Shown piece by piece: positions 1-8,366 of a stretch of DNA of 35,567 nucleotides. Source of the DNA: Thermoproteota archaeon (GTDB lineage Archaea; Thermoproteota; Thermoprotei; Thermoproteales; Thermocladiaceae); the NCBI GenBank assembly GCA_013154355.1, contig JAADCU010000036.1, forward strand, positions 1-35,567, read 5' to 3'. Each line of letters opens with the position of its first letter. Positions within the stretch are counted from its first letter, which is position 1. The notes below the pieces were generated by a model. It searched no databases and was not told the DNA's origin. It worked only from the letters and a program-made list of their open reading frames with translations. Both the position numbers and the translations under genes were made by a program.

Positions 1-86
1 CTCAGCCTGGATAGAGCGGCGGGCTTTTAACCCGTGAAGGGGAGGAGACCCGTAGGTCCCGGGTTCAAATCCCGGCGGGCCCGCCA
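1..86 (+). tRNA. tRNA-Lys(TTT), 5' end cut off, with an 18-nt intron
   Basis: The window opens inside the D stem. The anticodon stem is 19-23/49-53, the anticodon TTT is at 26-28, the T arm CCGGG-TTCAAAT-CCCGG is at 59-75, the acceptor 3' strand is 76-82, the discriminator is G83 and CCA is encoded at 84-86. About 11 nt of 5' sequence (acceptor strand and start of the D stem) lie upstream of the window. An 18-nt intron (30-47) sits at the canonical position 37/38. It forms a bulge-helix-bulge: central helix CTTT (24-27) with GAGG (42-45), bulges TA|A (28-30) and AG|A (46-48), and an inner hairpin CCC/GGG. Removing it restores a normal Lys tRNA. The isotype is read directly from the anticodon loop. 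Confidence 0.93.
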
Positions 87-118
87 CAAAACAAGAAACG
101 AGAACCGACCCAATAATA

Positions 119-126
119 CTTATAAA
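119..126 (+). promoter_or_regulatory. TATA box of the thymidylate-kinase-like gene
   Basis: CTTATAAA lies 33 nt downstream of the tRNA-Lys CCA end. Its centre is about 35 nt before the ATG at 157, so a transcript starting near 148 would have a leader of only about nine bases. This supports the ATG at 157 over the ORF-track start, which lies inside the tRNA. Confidence 0.6.
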
Positions 127-156
127 CATTCCACATCTTCTAGTCACTACATTGAC

Positions 157-1056
157 ATGAAAATGAAGATTGTGTTAACGGTATTATTCATTTCTATAGT
201 GTTTCTTCGTCTACTATTTCATGTATCTTCTTCAGTACTTTACATAGTTCCTGTAGCTGTTCCTCTACTCTTTCTATTTATTACACATGATAAGGCTGAT
301 TCTGTAAGATTATTCATGTGTAGTCTCTCTGCTATTCCTCTATTTCCTATACTTGTTACACCTCTGTTCTATGCTCTATCTTTAGTATTAAATGACGAAT
401 ATTTGAGGAAGGTTTTTCATAGTAGGATAATAGTGTTTACAGGTATTGATGGTTCAGGTAAGTCAAGTCATAGTAAGGTTACTGCAGAGTATCTCAGAAG
501 CATAGGTATAGACTGCGTATGTTATCACTTTTTTAAACATCCTCTTGTTACTGCTCTCTCAGTACTTAAAGCGAGATTGAAGAGGCAGCCCGTAAAAGGT
601 TGTCAGGTCGTATATACTGAAGAGTTTAGAAGAGGATTAAGAAGACCTTCAGCATTTCTTAGACCTATTATTCAATTTATAGATAATTGGATATATATTG
701 GAAGTAGACTAATAATCAACATGTTGAAGGGTAGATGGGTTATATGTGATAGATATTTCTATGATTATTATATAAGGTTTAAATGCCTTGGGTATCCTAT
801 TCCAAAGGTATTAGAATTTCTAGTTCTTAAACTTACACCACGTCCAAGTCTGCTTATAGTTCTTGATACGAATCCACTACTTAGCTATAAGAGGAGAGAA
901 GGTGAGCATCCATTATGGTACTATGTTATTGCTAGAAAAGAATATCTGAAACTTGCTGAAAAGTTGAATGGTGTTGTTATTAACACTATGAGACCTTTTG
1001 ATGTTGTTCAGATGATTATTAATAGAGTAATAGAGAGGACTCTGCTGAAGAGATAA
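157..1056 (+). CDS. Membrane-anchored thymidylate-kinase-like P-loop protein
   Basis: The ORF-track start at 34 lies inside tRNA-Lys, so the ATG at 157 (MKMKIVLT) behind a TATA box is preferred, giving about 299 residues. The first roughly 80 residues hold two or three hydrophobic segments. They are followed by a kinase domain with the Walker A motif GIDGSGKSS at residues 97-105, a DR-type motif ICDRYFYDYY as in dTMP kinases, and a downstream stretch LIVLDTNP. Known thymidylate kinases are soluble and about 200 aa, so the membrane part is an addition. The substrate is not evident; it could phosphorylate a nucleotide or another small molecule at the membrane. The family call (TMK-like P-loop kinase) is reasonably secure, but the function is inferred. 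It converges with the homocitrate synthase gene with a 3-nt gap. Confidence 0.72.
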   Translation: MKMKIVLTVLFISIVFLRLLFHVSSSVLYIVPVAVPLLFLFITHDKADSVRLFMCSLSAIPLFPILVTPLFYALSLVLNDEYLRKVFHSRIIVFTGIDGSGKSSHSKVTAEYLRSIGIDCVCYHFFKHPLVTALSVLKARLKRQPVKGCQVVYTEEFRRGLRRPSAFLRPIIQFIDNWIYIGSRLIINMLKGRWVICDRYFYDYYIRFKCLGYPIPKVLEFLVLKLTPRPSLLIVLDTNPLLSYKRREGEHPLWYYVIARKEYLKLAEKLNGVVINTMRPFDVVQMIINRVIERTLLKR

Positions 1057-1059
1057 TCT

Positions 1060-2460
1060 CTACATCTTCTTCAATACTAGCTGCGTATGTGTTGACTGTA
1101 CTCCCTTGACCTCTCTTATTGTCTCAACAACATTGTTAAGTTCTTGCTGATCTTTGACAGCTATCTTAACTATTATATCATACTCTCCTGTAACCTCCAT
1201 TACTTCTACTACTCCAGGTATAGCAGCTATTCTTCTAGCAATGGCGGTAGTATAGATGTTTGATTCGCATTTAACCCATACTAGTGCTTCAAGTCTCTCT
1301 GGTGGTCTTAGTAGGACTCTTCTTCCAGTTACTTCTTCTACTAGTTCTAGAAGATCCTCATCTCTCCACGATCTTGTTCCTGATCTCTCCTTTATTTTTC
1401 TCACTATGAGATCTAGCTCCTCATCTGATACCTGTACTCCTAGTCTCTCTAATCTTGCTTTCACAGCTTTCTTCCCTGTATACTTGTCTATGACCCAGTC
1501 ACGTGTTCTTCCTATCATCTCTGGTGGATATGGTTCATATGTCTGTGGGTTCGCTAGTACACCTGCAACATGTACTCCTGCCTTATGTGTGAACGCGTTA
1601 TCTCCTACTACTGGAGCATGTGGTGGTAATACTATTCCCGTATATTTCTCTACAAGCTTAGATAGCTCCATGATCTTTTTAAGATCTATTGTATCAATGT
1701 TGTAGTGTACTTTCAATGCTACAGCAATCTCCTGTAGACTAGCTATTCCACATCTCTCACCTATGCCATTCACTGTTACATGTATTGCTGATGCTCCTCC
1801 TTCAAAAGCTGCTAGAGAGTTTGCTACAGCCATTCCTAGATCATTGTGAGCATGTATGTCTAATTCTACTCCAGGTACAGCCTTCTTAACAGTCTCGAAG
1901 AGGGTCTTCGCTCTAAATGGTGTAAGTATACCAACAGTATCTGCCAAACTTACTCTATCTGCACCAGCCTCATAAGCTGTCTTTACTACCTGTATTAGAA
2001 AATCTATGTCTGTCCTCGAAGCATCTTCAGCAGTAAACCTCACCTTTACACCATGTGATCTAGCAAAGCTTACATGTTCAGCTATTATGTTTAGAGCCTC
2101 TTCTCTAGACACCTTATGCTTATATCTGAGATGTAGATCACTAACTCCATAAAATATTGCTATCCTATCTACCTCACACTCTGCAGCTTTCTCAATATCG
2201 TACTTCACAGCTCTACAATGACCTATTATCTCTGCCTCAAATCCCTGTCTTGCTATTAGTCTTACAGCCTTCTCTATGTCGGGAGCTACTGCTGGATGAC
2301 CAGCCTCTAACATGTCTACACCAGCCTCGTCAAGCTTTCTAGCTATCTCGAGCTTCTGATCAATAGTAAACGATACTCCCGGTGTCTGTTCTCCTTCTCT
2401 CAATGTTGTATCAACCAGATATACTGGCTTTCTCACACTTGTCCTCTTCTGTCTCGACAT
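1060..2460 (-). CDS. lysS: Homocitrate synthase-like DRE-TIM enzyme with C-terminal RAM domain
   Basis: The protein has 466 residues. The N-terminal TIM barrel starts with DTTLREGEQTPGV and carries the metal-binding HAHNDLG motif and the GERCG signature of the isopropylmalate/homocitrate/citramalate synthase family. The segment FYGVSDLHLRYKH resembles homocitrate synthases more than LeuA. The last 75 or so residues (from LEALVWVKCESN) look like an Lrp/AsnC ligand-binding RAM domain, an arrangement known for crenarchaeal homocitrate synthases, where lysine feedback is likely. The enzyme would condense 2-oxoglutarate with acetyl-CoA for the LysW-dependent alpha-aminoadipate lysine route. No other lys genes are present here, so the substrate choice rests on sequence resemblance alone. 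The ATG at 2460 lies about 29 nt from the TATA-like TTATTATTTAG (2484-2495). Confidence 0.82.
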   Translation of the reverse strand: MSRQKRTSVRKPVYLVDTTLREGEQTPGVSFTIDQKLEIARKLDEAGVDMLEAGHPAVAPDIEKAVRLIARQGFEAEIIGHCRAVKYDIEKAAECEVDRIAIFYGVSDLHLRYKHKVSREEALNIIAEHVSFARSHGVKVRFTAEDASRTDIDFLIQVVKTAYEAGADRVSLADTVGILTPFRAKTLFETVKKAVPGVELDIHAHNDLGMAVANSLAAFEGGASAIHVTVNGIGERCGIASLQEIAVALKVHYNIDTIDLKKIMELSKLVEKYTGIVLPPHAPVVGDNAFTHKAGVHVAGVLANPQTYEPYPPEMIGRTRDWVIDKYTGKKAVKARLERLGVQVSDEELDLIVRKIKERSGTRSWRDEDLLELVEEVTGRRVLLRPPERLEALVWVKCESNIYTTAIARRIAAIPGVVEVMEVTGEYDIIVKIAVKDQQELNNVVETIREVKGVQSTHTQLVLKKM

Positions 2461-2483
2461 GCGTGCACTACGTTACAAACTGT

Positions 2484-2522
2484 CTAAATAATAAGCATTG
2501 CGACCTTGAACAAAACTTAATA
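2484..2522. promoter_or_regulatory. Divergent TATA elements for lysS (-) and aIF5A (+)
   Basis: On the minus strand, CTTATTATTTAG (2484-2495) is centred 29 nt from the lysS ATG. On the plus strand, AAACTTAATA (2513-2522) is centred 33 nt before the aIF5A ATG. Both genes would have very short leaders. Confidence 0.5.
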
Positions 2523-2550
2523 GAGGATTCTCTAACTATTAGCGAAGACC

Positions 2551-2964
2551 ATGCCAGTAGATAGATCGAAAGTAAAACCAGTTGAAGCAGGATCACTCAA
2601 AGAGGGCAGCTACGTAGTAATAGACGATGAGCCTTGTAAGGTAGTGGAGGTCGAGAAGAGTAAGACAGGTAAACACGGTTCAGCAAAAGTGAGGATAGTA
2701 GGCATAGGAGTGTTTGATGGAGTGAAGAGATCCATGGTAGTTCCATCAGATGCACAGGTAGAGGTACCATTAATAGAGAAGTTTAATGCGCAGATCATAG
2801 CAATATCAGGAGACACGATACAGCTCATGGATCTAAGAGACTACTCAACATTTGAGCTTACAATGAACGAGGTCGAGGAAGAAGTTAGAGGAAAACTCGA
2901 GCCAGGTATACAGGTAGAAGTGTGGGACATAGGTGGTCGAAGGAAGATAATGAGAACAAAGTAA
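2551..2964 (+). CDS. eif5a: Translation factor aIF5A
   Basis: The 137-aa length is typical for archaeal IF5A. The N-terminal KOW/SH3-like domain contains [12 protein letters not shown]; the lysine in GKHG (residue 41) is the residue converted to hypusine or deoxyhypusine. The C-terminal part is the OB domain, beginning near [15 protein letters not shown]. The factor binds the ribosomal E site and relieves stalling, including at polyproline stretches. The ATG start is supported by the universal N-terminus and an upstream TATA box. It converges with the DUF655 gene (7-nt gap). No deoxyhypusine synthase gene is in the window. Confidence 0.97.
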   Translation: MPVDRSKVKPVEAGSLKEGSYVVIDDEPCKVVEVEKSKTGKHGSAKVRIVGIGVFDGVKRSMVVPSDAQVEVPLIEKFNAQIIAISGDTIQLMDLRDYSTFELTMNEVEEEVRGKLEPGIQVEVWDIGGRRKIMRTK

Positions 2965-2971
2965 CATGACC

Positions 2972-3559
2972 TTACACGAGAGCTGCAGAGTATGGTCCTC
3001 CAACAAATAGGTAATACTTTTCACCACCCTGTAACTCTCTAAGTATTCTATCAACGATAAGCTTCTCCGGATCTATACCAACTCTCTTTCTAATATCTTC
3101 AAAACTCTCGAAAGGTCTCTTCTTACGTTCTTCAAGTATTGTCCATAGAGTCTTCTTGCCTATCCCCTTCAAGAGCTCTAGTGAGTGAAGCTTCAACGTT
3201 ATAGGTCCAGCCTTATTAAAGAACTCTACAAATCTTCTCTCCTGCTTCTTAACTATCTCTAAAATGACTTTTTCTAGGTTAGCTTTTGCTTCCTCTGTGA
3301 GCTCGTCATATCTTAGTCTTCTAACTATCTTATCTATCTTGTCTCTAACTCCTGGTCCTATGTATACTCTCTCCATTATCTGGACTTCTACTCCTGGCTT
3401 GACTGTGAGCTCTAGGAGTGTAAAGTATTGCTCACCTATAGCTTGTACATAGGTCTCGTTTCTTGGAAATCCTCTACGTATCACTGTGCTCTCTCTAAGT
3501 ACTACCTGCTCTGGTGGAATTATGTCCAGTATATATGCGTACTCTTCCTTTCTCGCCAT
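2972..3559 (-). CDS. DUF655 protein (putative RNA-binding, HhH-containing)
   Basis: This 195-aa protein is related to the archaeal DUF655/COG1491 family. It begins EYAYILDIIPP and has an OB-like N-terminal half (residues 5-70). The C-terminal helix-hairpin-helix region carries the motif LLKGIGKKTLWTILEERKKR (about 127-146). The family is conserved next to rpl21e and rpo4, which suggests an RNA- or ribosome-linked role, but the biochemical function is unknown. It follows rpo4 on the same strand with a 25-nt gap, so the two are probably cotranscribed. In many archaea a KsgA dimethyladenosine transferase gene follows; here aIF5A converges instead. Confidence 0.85.
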   Translation of the reverse strand: MARKEEYAYILDIIPPEQVVLRESTVIRRGFPRNETYVQAIGEQYFTLLELTVKPGVEVQIMERVYIGPGVRDKIDKIVRRLRYDELTEEAKANLEKVILEIVKKQERRFVEFFNKAGPITLKLHSLELLKGIGKKTLWTILEERKKRPFESFEDIRKRVGIDPEKLIVDRILRELQGGEKYYLFVGGPYSAALV

Positions 3560-3584
3560 AAGTTACTGCCTATCTTCCTACTTT

Positions 3585-3929
3585 TCACTTCTTCTTTCTA
3601 TACCTATCTATTATGTTTAACATCTCCTGTAGCTCCTCTTCTGTGAACTCTCTCTTCTCTAGACCAAGTATCGTTCGGAGCTCCTCTACATATTTAGGCA
3701 TTATGTTAGCTATCTGTATAGCAGTCATCCTAGCTATGCCGAACTTCGATACTAGCTCTTCAACTATCTTTCTAGCACTCTCTGCATCAGTTTTAGAGAA
3801 CTTTCTCAAGTACGTGAGAACTTCTGATACCTCTATCTCACTTACACCATATTTCGAGAGCATGTCCTCTAGAAGCTTTAATGCTTCAGGAATCGTTATG
3901 TCCTCAACACTTATAATCTTCTTAGACAT
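3585..3929 (-). CDS. rpo4: RNA polymerase subunit Rpo4 (RpoF)
   Basis: The 114-aa length and the pattern ITIPEALKLLEDM, YLRKFSKTDAE and IANIMPKYVEELRTIL match the archaeal Rpb4/RpoF family. With Rpo7 it forms the stalk of RNA polymerase, which binds nascent RNA and helps open-complex formation. The gene heads a two-gene unit with DUF655. The ATG at 3929 lies about 25 nt from a minus-strand TATA (3950-3957). rpl21e, usually upstream and codirectional in other archaea, is divergent here. Confidence 0.92.
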   Translation of the reverse strand: MSKKIISVEDITIPEALKLLEDMLSKYGVSEIEVSEVLTYLRKFSKTDAESARKIVEELVSKFGIARMTAIQIANIMPKYVEELRTILGLEKREFTEEELQEMLNIIDRYRKKK

Positions 3930-3949
3930 AGAGTAAGACCACGCTCGGG

Positions 3950-3990
3950 TTAAAAATCCTTACTCAGTGCTGAAGAATAAGATTTATAAC
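3950..3990. promoter_or_regulatory. Divergent promoters of rpo4 (-) and rpl21e (+)
   Basis: The minus-strand element ATTTTTAA (3950-3957) lies about 25 nt from the rpo4 ATG. The plus-strand element TTTATAAC (3983-3990) is centred about 35 nt before the rpl21e ATG. The two TATA boxes are separate, so each gene has its own start site. Confidence 0.55.
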
Positions 3991-4020
3991 TTCACGAATC
4001 CATAGCACGTCGAGAAAGTC

Positions 4021-4410
4021 ATGGTAAAGAGGACACATGGTTATAGATTCAAGTGTAGGAAGCTATTATCAAAATCTCCAAGAGAGAGAGGTAGACCAGG
4101 TCTCATAAGATGGTTATACAAGTACGATATTGGTGAGAAGGTTGTCATAGATATAGATCCAACATATGTGACTACTGCTCCTCATAGAAGATATCAGGGA
4201 AAGGTAGGTACCATAATTGGTAAGAGAGGTCGAGCATACGTCATAGAGGTCTATCTTGGAGATAAGAGAAAGATAGTTGTAACAACGCCTGACCATATAA
4301 AGCCTCTCAATGAACGTGAGAAGATTCTCAAGGTCATAGAGGAGCTTGGAATAAAGGCATCTCCCGACATAGTGGACAAGATAGTTCAAGATAGTTTAAA
4401 AGCTTCATAA
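4021..4410 (+). CDS. rpl21e: Large-subunit ribosomal protein L21e
   Basis: The protein has 129 residues. The N-terminus MVKRTHGYRFKCRKLLSKSP and the segment YDIGEKVVIDIDPTYVTTAPHRRYQGKVGTI (quoted in part: HRRYQGKVG) are diagnostic of L21e, a KOW/SH3-like protein of the 50S subunit. The C-terminal extension after TTPDHIKPL, about 30 residues containing ELGIKASPDIVDKIVQD, is helical and longer than the usual archaeal protein of about 100 aa. It is divergent from rpo4. Confidence 0.96.
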   Translation: MVKRTHGYRFKCRKLLSKSPRERGRPGLIRWLYKYDIGEKVVIDIDPTYVTTAPHRRYQGKVGTIIGKRGRAYVIEVYLGDKRKIVVTTPDHIKPLNEREKILKVIEELGIKASPDIVDKIVQDSLKAS

Positions 4411-4477
4411 TAATCACTACTGTACATAGGTCGATAACAATATAACCTACCTTCGAACATATAAGTAGCAGAGAGCC

Positions 4478-5197
4478 TTGACTAACAGGGGAGCAAGATT
4501 CGAGGATTTTGTAGCGGAACTTCTATCAAGATTAGGATTTGTAATTCTCGGAAAAAGAATACGAGTATTCGTCAACGGCAACGAGGTTGGCGAAGTAGAT
4601 ATTCTTGCACAAGATGCTGCAGGTAATAAATATGCCGTAGAAGTGAAATCTGGGAAGATAGATGTCACAGGAATACGACAGGCATATGTTAATGCTAAGA
4701 TACTAAATGCTAAACCTCTCATCGTCGCTCGAGGATTCTCAAATACCTCCGCAGAAGCTCTAGCAAGAGAGCTAGGTGTTGAAACAATAACACTTGACGA
4801 GAACGTTCTTGTAAAAGCTGAGGAGCTAATGATAGCTATAGAGATGGCATTATACAAGTTCCTTGAGGACGTTACGTCACTACTTGAGAAGATCAAGACC
4901 ATAGCTGATGATGAGAAACTAAGCTCAGCAATACTTAGATGTGATGACTGGTCCTGCATGTGTAGAGAACTAGGACTAAGATCTGAAGAGTGTGGAACAG
5001 AGATAATGAAGATAAGAAACATGGTGAAGACCGGTCAAAATACTACGCTAAGCTTCATAAAAGTGAAAGCCCTAATCAGACTCTATAGACTCATAAGATG
5101 CATGCTTCATGGAGAAAAAGATATCTACTCAAAAAGAAATATAGAAAACGATCCCGCCGGTCTCACGGGCCTGGACGGGGCGAAAAGCCCTGAATGA
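4478..5197 (+). CDS. PD-(D/E)XK nuclease-like protein (RecB/YraN-like)
   Basis: A TTG start gives 239 aa. The first 110 or so residues have the restriction-endonuclease fold signature: an early Glu (ARFEDFVAELL), Asp in GEVDILAQ, and VEVKSGK as the E-x-K pair, followed by IRQAYVNAKIL. This resembles archaeal RecB-family and YraN-type nucleases. The remaining roughly 130 residues are helical, contain the Cys-rich CDDWSCMCRELGLRSEEC, and match nothing I recognise. The last 15 or so codons run into the H/ACA RNA gene, so the C-terminal sequence NDPAGLTGLDGAKSPE is dictated by the RNA. Upstream TATA candidates are CAATATAA (about 4438) and CATATAAG (about 4458). The role is unknown, perhaps DNA repair. 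Confidence 0.68.
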   Translation: MTNRGARFEDFVAELLSRLGFVILGKRIRVFVNGNEVGEVDILAQDAAGNKYAVEVKSGKIDVTGIRQAYVNAKILNAKPLIVARGFSNTSAEALARELGVETITLDENVLVKAEELMIAIEMALYKFLEDVTSLLEKIKTIADDEKLSSAILRCDDWSCMCRELGLRSEECGTEIMKIRNMVKTGQNTTLSFIKVKALIRLYRLIRCMLHGEKDIYSKRNIENDPAGLTGLDGAKSPE

Positions 5198-5221
5198 AGG
5201 GCTCGCGGTCAGGCGGGAACA
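5152..5221 (+). ncRNA. H/ACA guide RNA, predicted target 23S rRNA helix 93
   Basis: This GC-rich hairpin ends in ACA. The lower stem is TCCCGCC (5152-5158) with GGCGGGA (5212-5218), followed directly by ACA (5219-5221). The upper stem is CGGGCC (5166-5171) with GGCTCG (5200-5205). A K-turn-like internal loop TGGA/TGAATGA follows, then an apical hairpin GGGC-GAAAA-GCCC. The pocket arms are GTCTCAC (5160-5166) and CGGTC (5206-5210). They are complementary to GUGAGAC and GACCG, which flank UC in the conserved 23S sequence GACCGUCGUGAGAC (recalled from memory). The pocket-to-ACA distance is about 14 nt, as the family rule requires. The RNA overlaps the nuclease gene and ends one base before the stop codon of the convergent oxidoreductase gene. 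Confidence 0.82.
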
Positions 5222-6334
5222 CTATAATTCATGAGCTTCTACATGAGGTAAACGTAGAGGAGTCTCTTCACTAAATCTGTCTAGAAGAAACGTCTTCTCA
5301 AGCTCATCTAGAGGTTCGCCAAGTATGATCTTGCAAGCTATCTCAGCAACTGCCGGACCTATCTCAGCACCATAACCATCAAAACCTGAAACAACTAGAA
5401 CATTACCTATCAGCCCTATGATAGGTCGTGAGTCTGGAGTAGTATCACAGAATCCTGCGCTACCTTTAACGAATCTTGCTTTCTCATATCTTCTCAATAG
5501 TTTAGGAATAATATCATCAGCAAACCATGGCTCGACCTTTGCTTTCTCTTCAGGATCCATAGGTGGAGTATTTCCATTACCAGCAACCATCAATCTTTCA
5601 CCTCTTAGACTTGCTCTAGATAGTTTTCCACAAGGTCTAACGTAGATCTTGTTAACATAGTCGTAGAGTATGTAATCTGACTCTCTTGTAGATAATGCAA
5701 AGACTCCAGCCTGACATTTATATGATATTAGTGGTATTCTTATATTAATATTTTGTAATACCTTTCTAGTCCATGCACCACAGCATACAACTACCATATC
5801 GAAGTTATTATCAACTTCTTTATTGTTAACGTATAGCCTAATCTTTCCATTCTTCATAGCTAGGCTCACATTACATCTTCTTACTCCAACCTCCTTCCAT
5901 AGTCTCTCCACTATTAAGTCTATTCTCACTATGGCATCATTATTACATAGATAGAGTACCTCATCTTCATAATATTTGAAAGGTATTTCTCTAAGGTCAT
6001 CTTCACTTAGTTTTCTCACATCTGCACCATTTCTTTTCCACTCTTCAACTAGCTTATCTACGAACTCTTCTTTTGATTTTGGAATTACTGTGTATGATTT
6101 GACATAGCTTATAGCATTATCTATGTTGAACATTCTGCTGATCTCTACATATATCTCTCTACTTCTCTTTGCAGCATATATATCAGCTTGATGTTTCTGC
6201 ATTAGTGACTGTATTAGACCTATGCTTGGATACTTCTTTACTCGAGAGAGAGCTAGCACGTCGACGCCTCTCATCTTCAGGAAGAAGGATAGAAATGATC
6301 CTGCTATTCCACAACCTATCACACAGATCTTCAT
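5222..6334 (-). CDS. FAD-dependent amino-acid/glycine oxidase-like oxidoreductase (DAO family)
   Basis: The protein has 370 aa. The N-terminal FAD-binding Rossmann motif is MKICVIGCGIAG. The C-terminal region has the DAO-family signature DTTPDSRPIIG followed by VVSGFDGYGAEIGPAVAEIACKIIL (only GFDGYG quoted as core), typical of glycine/sarcosine/D-amino-acid oxidases and dehydrogenases. It should oxidise an amine or amino acid using FAD; the substrate and electron acceptor cannot be told. No signal peptide is seen, so it is cytoplasmic. The ATG at 6334 lies about 33 nt from the minus-strand TATA CATTAAATAC (6366-6375). It is next to the amt-glnK operon and so may contribute to nitrogen supply, but that is inference from position only. 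Confidence 0.82.
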   Translation of the reverse strand: MKICVIGCGIAGSFLSFFLKMRGVDVLALSRVKKYPSIGLIQSLMQKHQADIYAAKRSREIYVEISRMFNIDNAISYVKSYTVIPKSKEEFVDKLVEEWKRNGADVRKLSEDDLREIPFKYYEDEVLYLCNNDAIVRIDLIVERLWKEVGVRRCNVSLAMKNGKIRLYVNNKEVDNNFDMVVVCCGAWTRKVLQNINIRIPLISYKCQAGVFALSTRESDYILYDYVNKIYVRPCGKLSRASLRGERLMVAGNGNTPPMDPEEKAKVEPWFADDIIPKLLRRYEKARFVKGSAGFCDTTPDSRPIIGLIGNVLVVSGFDGYGAEIGPAVAEIACKIILGEPLDELEKTFLLDRFSEETPLRLPHVEAHEL

Positions 6335-6396
6335 TCAATACCTCTGCTACTACGTACATTACGTATTTAATGCTTATCTCTAGCGACAGATATTGA

Positions 6397-6443
6397 ATAG
6401 GTGTCGAGAAAATAGGATACAGATAGGATATATGTCGAATAGG
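6397..6443 (+). repeat. Four ATAGG direct repeats upstream of amt
   Basis: ATAGG occurs at 6397, 6412, 6423 and 6439 (spacing 15, 11 and 16 nt). The first and last copies are both GAATAGGT, and TGTCGA lies beside the first and last. They sit 40-90 nt upstream of the amt TATA box, where a nitrogen-responsive activator or repressor could bind. The regulatory role is inference. Confidence 0.4.
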
Positions 6444-6479
6444 TACGTTATATTGTTGTCTAATCGTCTGTAAAACCTA

Positions 6480-6489
6480 TTTTTAAAAA
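6480..6489 (+). promoter_or_regulatory. TATA box of the amt-glnK operon
   Basis: TTTTTAAAAA is centred about 25 nt before the ATG at 6509, so the mRNA is probably leaderless. Confidence 0.65.
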
Positions 6490-6508
6490 GCGTTGTAGTT
6501 AGATCGCT

Positions 6509-8147
<1,639 letters not shown>

Positions 8148-8188
8148 GTCTGAAAAATTCTCGAGCAGAACCCTCAAGACGTTCAACA

Positions 8189-8194
8189 TTTTTT
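8189..8194 (+). terminator. T-tract terminator after glnK
   Basis: A run of six T residues lies 42 nt after the glnK stop codon without a hairpin, the usual archaeal terminator form. Confidence 0.5.
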
Positions 8195-8253
8195 CATACC
8201 CTTCCTACGTATTATGATAACCCTATTAGAATAAGAACCATATCACGGTCATA

Positions 8254-8331
8254 TGGCGCCGCCGCCGGGATTTGAACCCGGGACCTACGGGTTAACAGCC
8301 CGCCGCTCCAACCAGGCTGAGCTACGGCGGC
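8254..8331 (-). tRNA. tRNA-Asn(GTT)
   Basis: This is a complete cloverleaf on the minus strand: acceptor GCCGCCG/CGGCGGC, D arm GCTC...GAGC, anticodon stem GCGGG/CCCGT with loop CTGTTAA (anticodon GTT), and T arm CCGGG-TTCAAAT-CCCGG. The discriminator is G and CCA is encoded (8254-8256). No intron is present. The anticodon and T arms are nearly identical to those of the tRNA-Lys at the window start. Confidence 0.97.
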
Positions 8332-8355
8332 TTCGAGGTAGATAAGTATGCGAGT

Positions 8356-8364
8356 ATTTTTAAT
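8356..8364 (-). promoter_or_regulatory. TATA box of tRNA-Asn
   Basis: The minus-strand sequence ATTAAAAAT is centred about 28 nt upstream of the tRNA 5' end, in the gap after the PP-loop gene. Confidence 0.6.
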
Positions 8365-8366
8365 CC

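Noticed and set aside
34-156. N-terminal 41 codons of the ORF-track frame 34..1056
   Set aside because: They lie inside tRNA-Lys and its downstream spacer; the TATA box and ATG at 157 define the gene.
4447-5022. Minus-strand ORF of 191 aa
   Set aside because: Antisense of the PD-(D/E)XK nuclease, which has clear motifs; Ser-rich composition.
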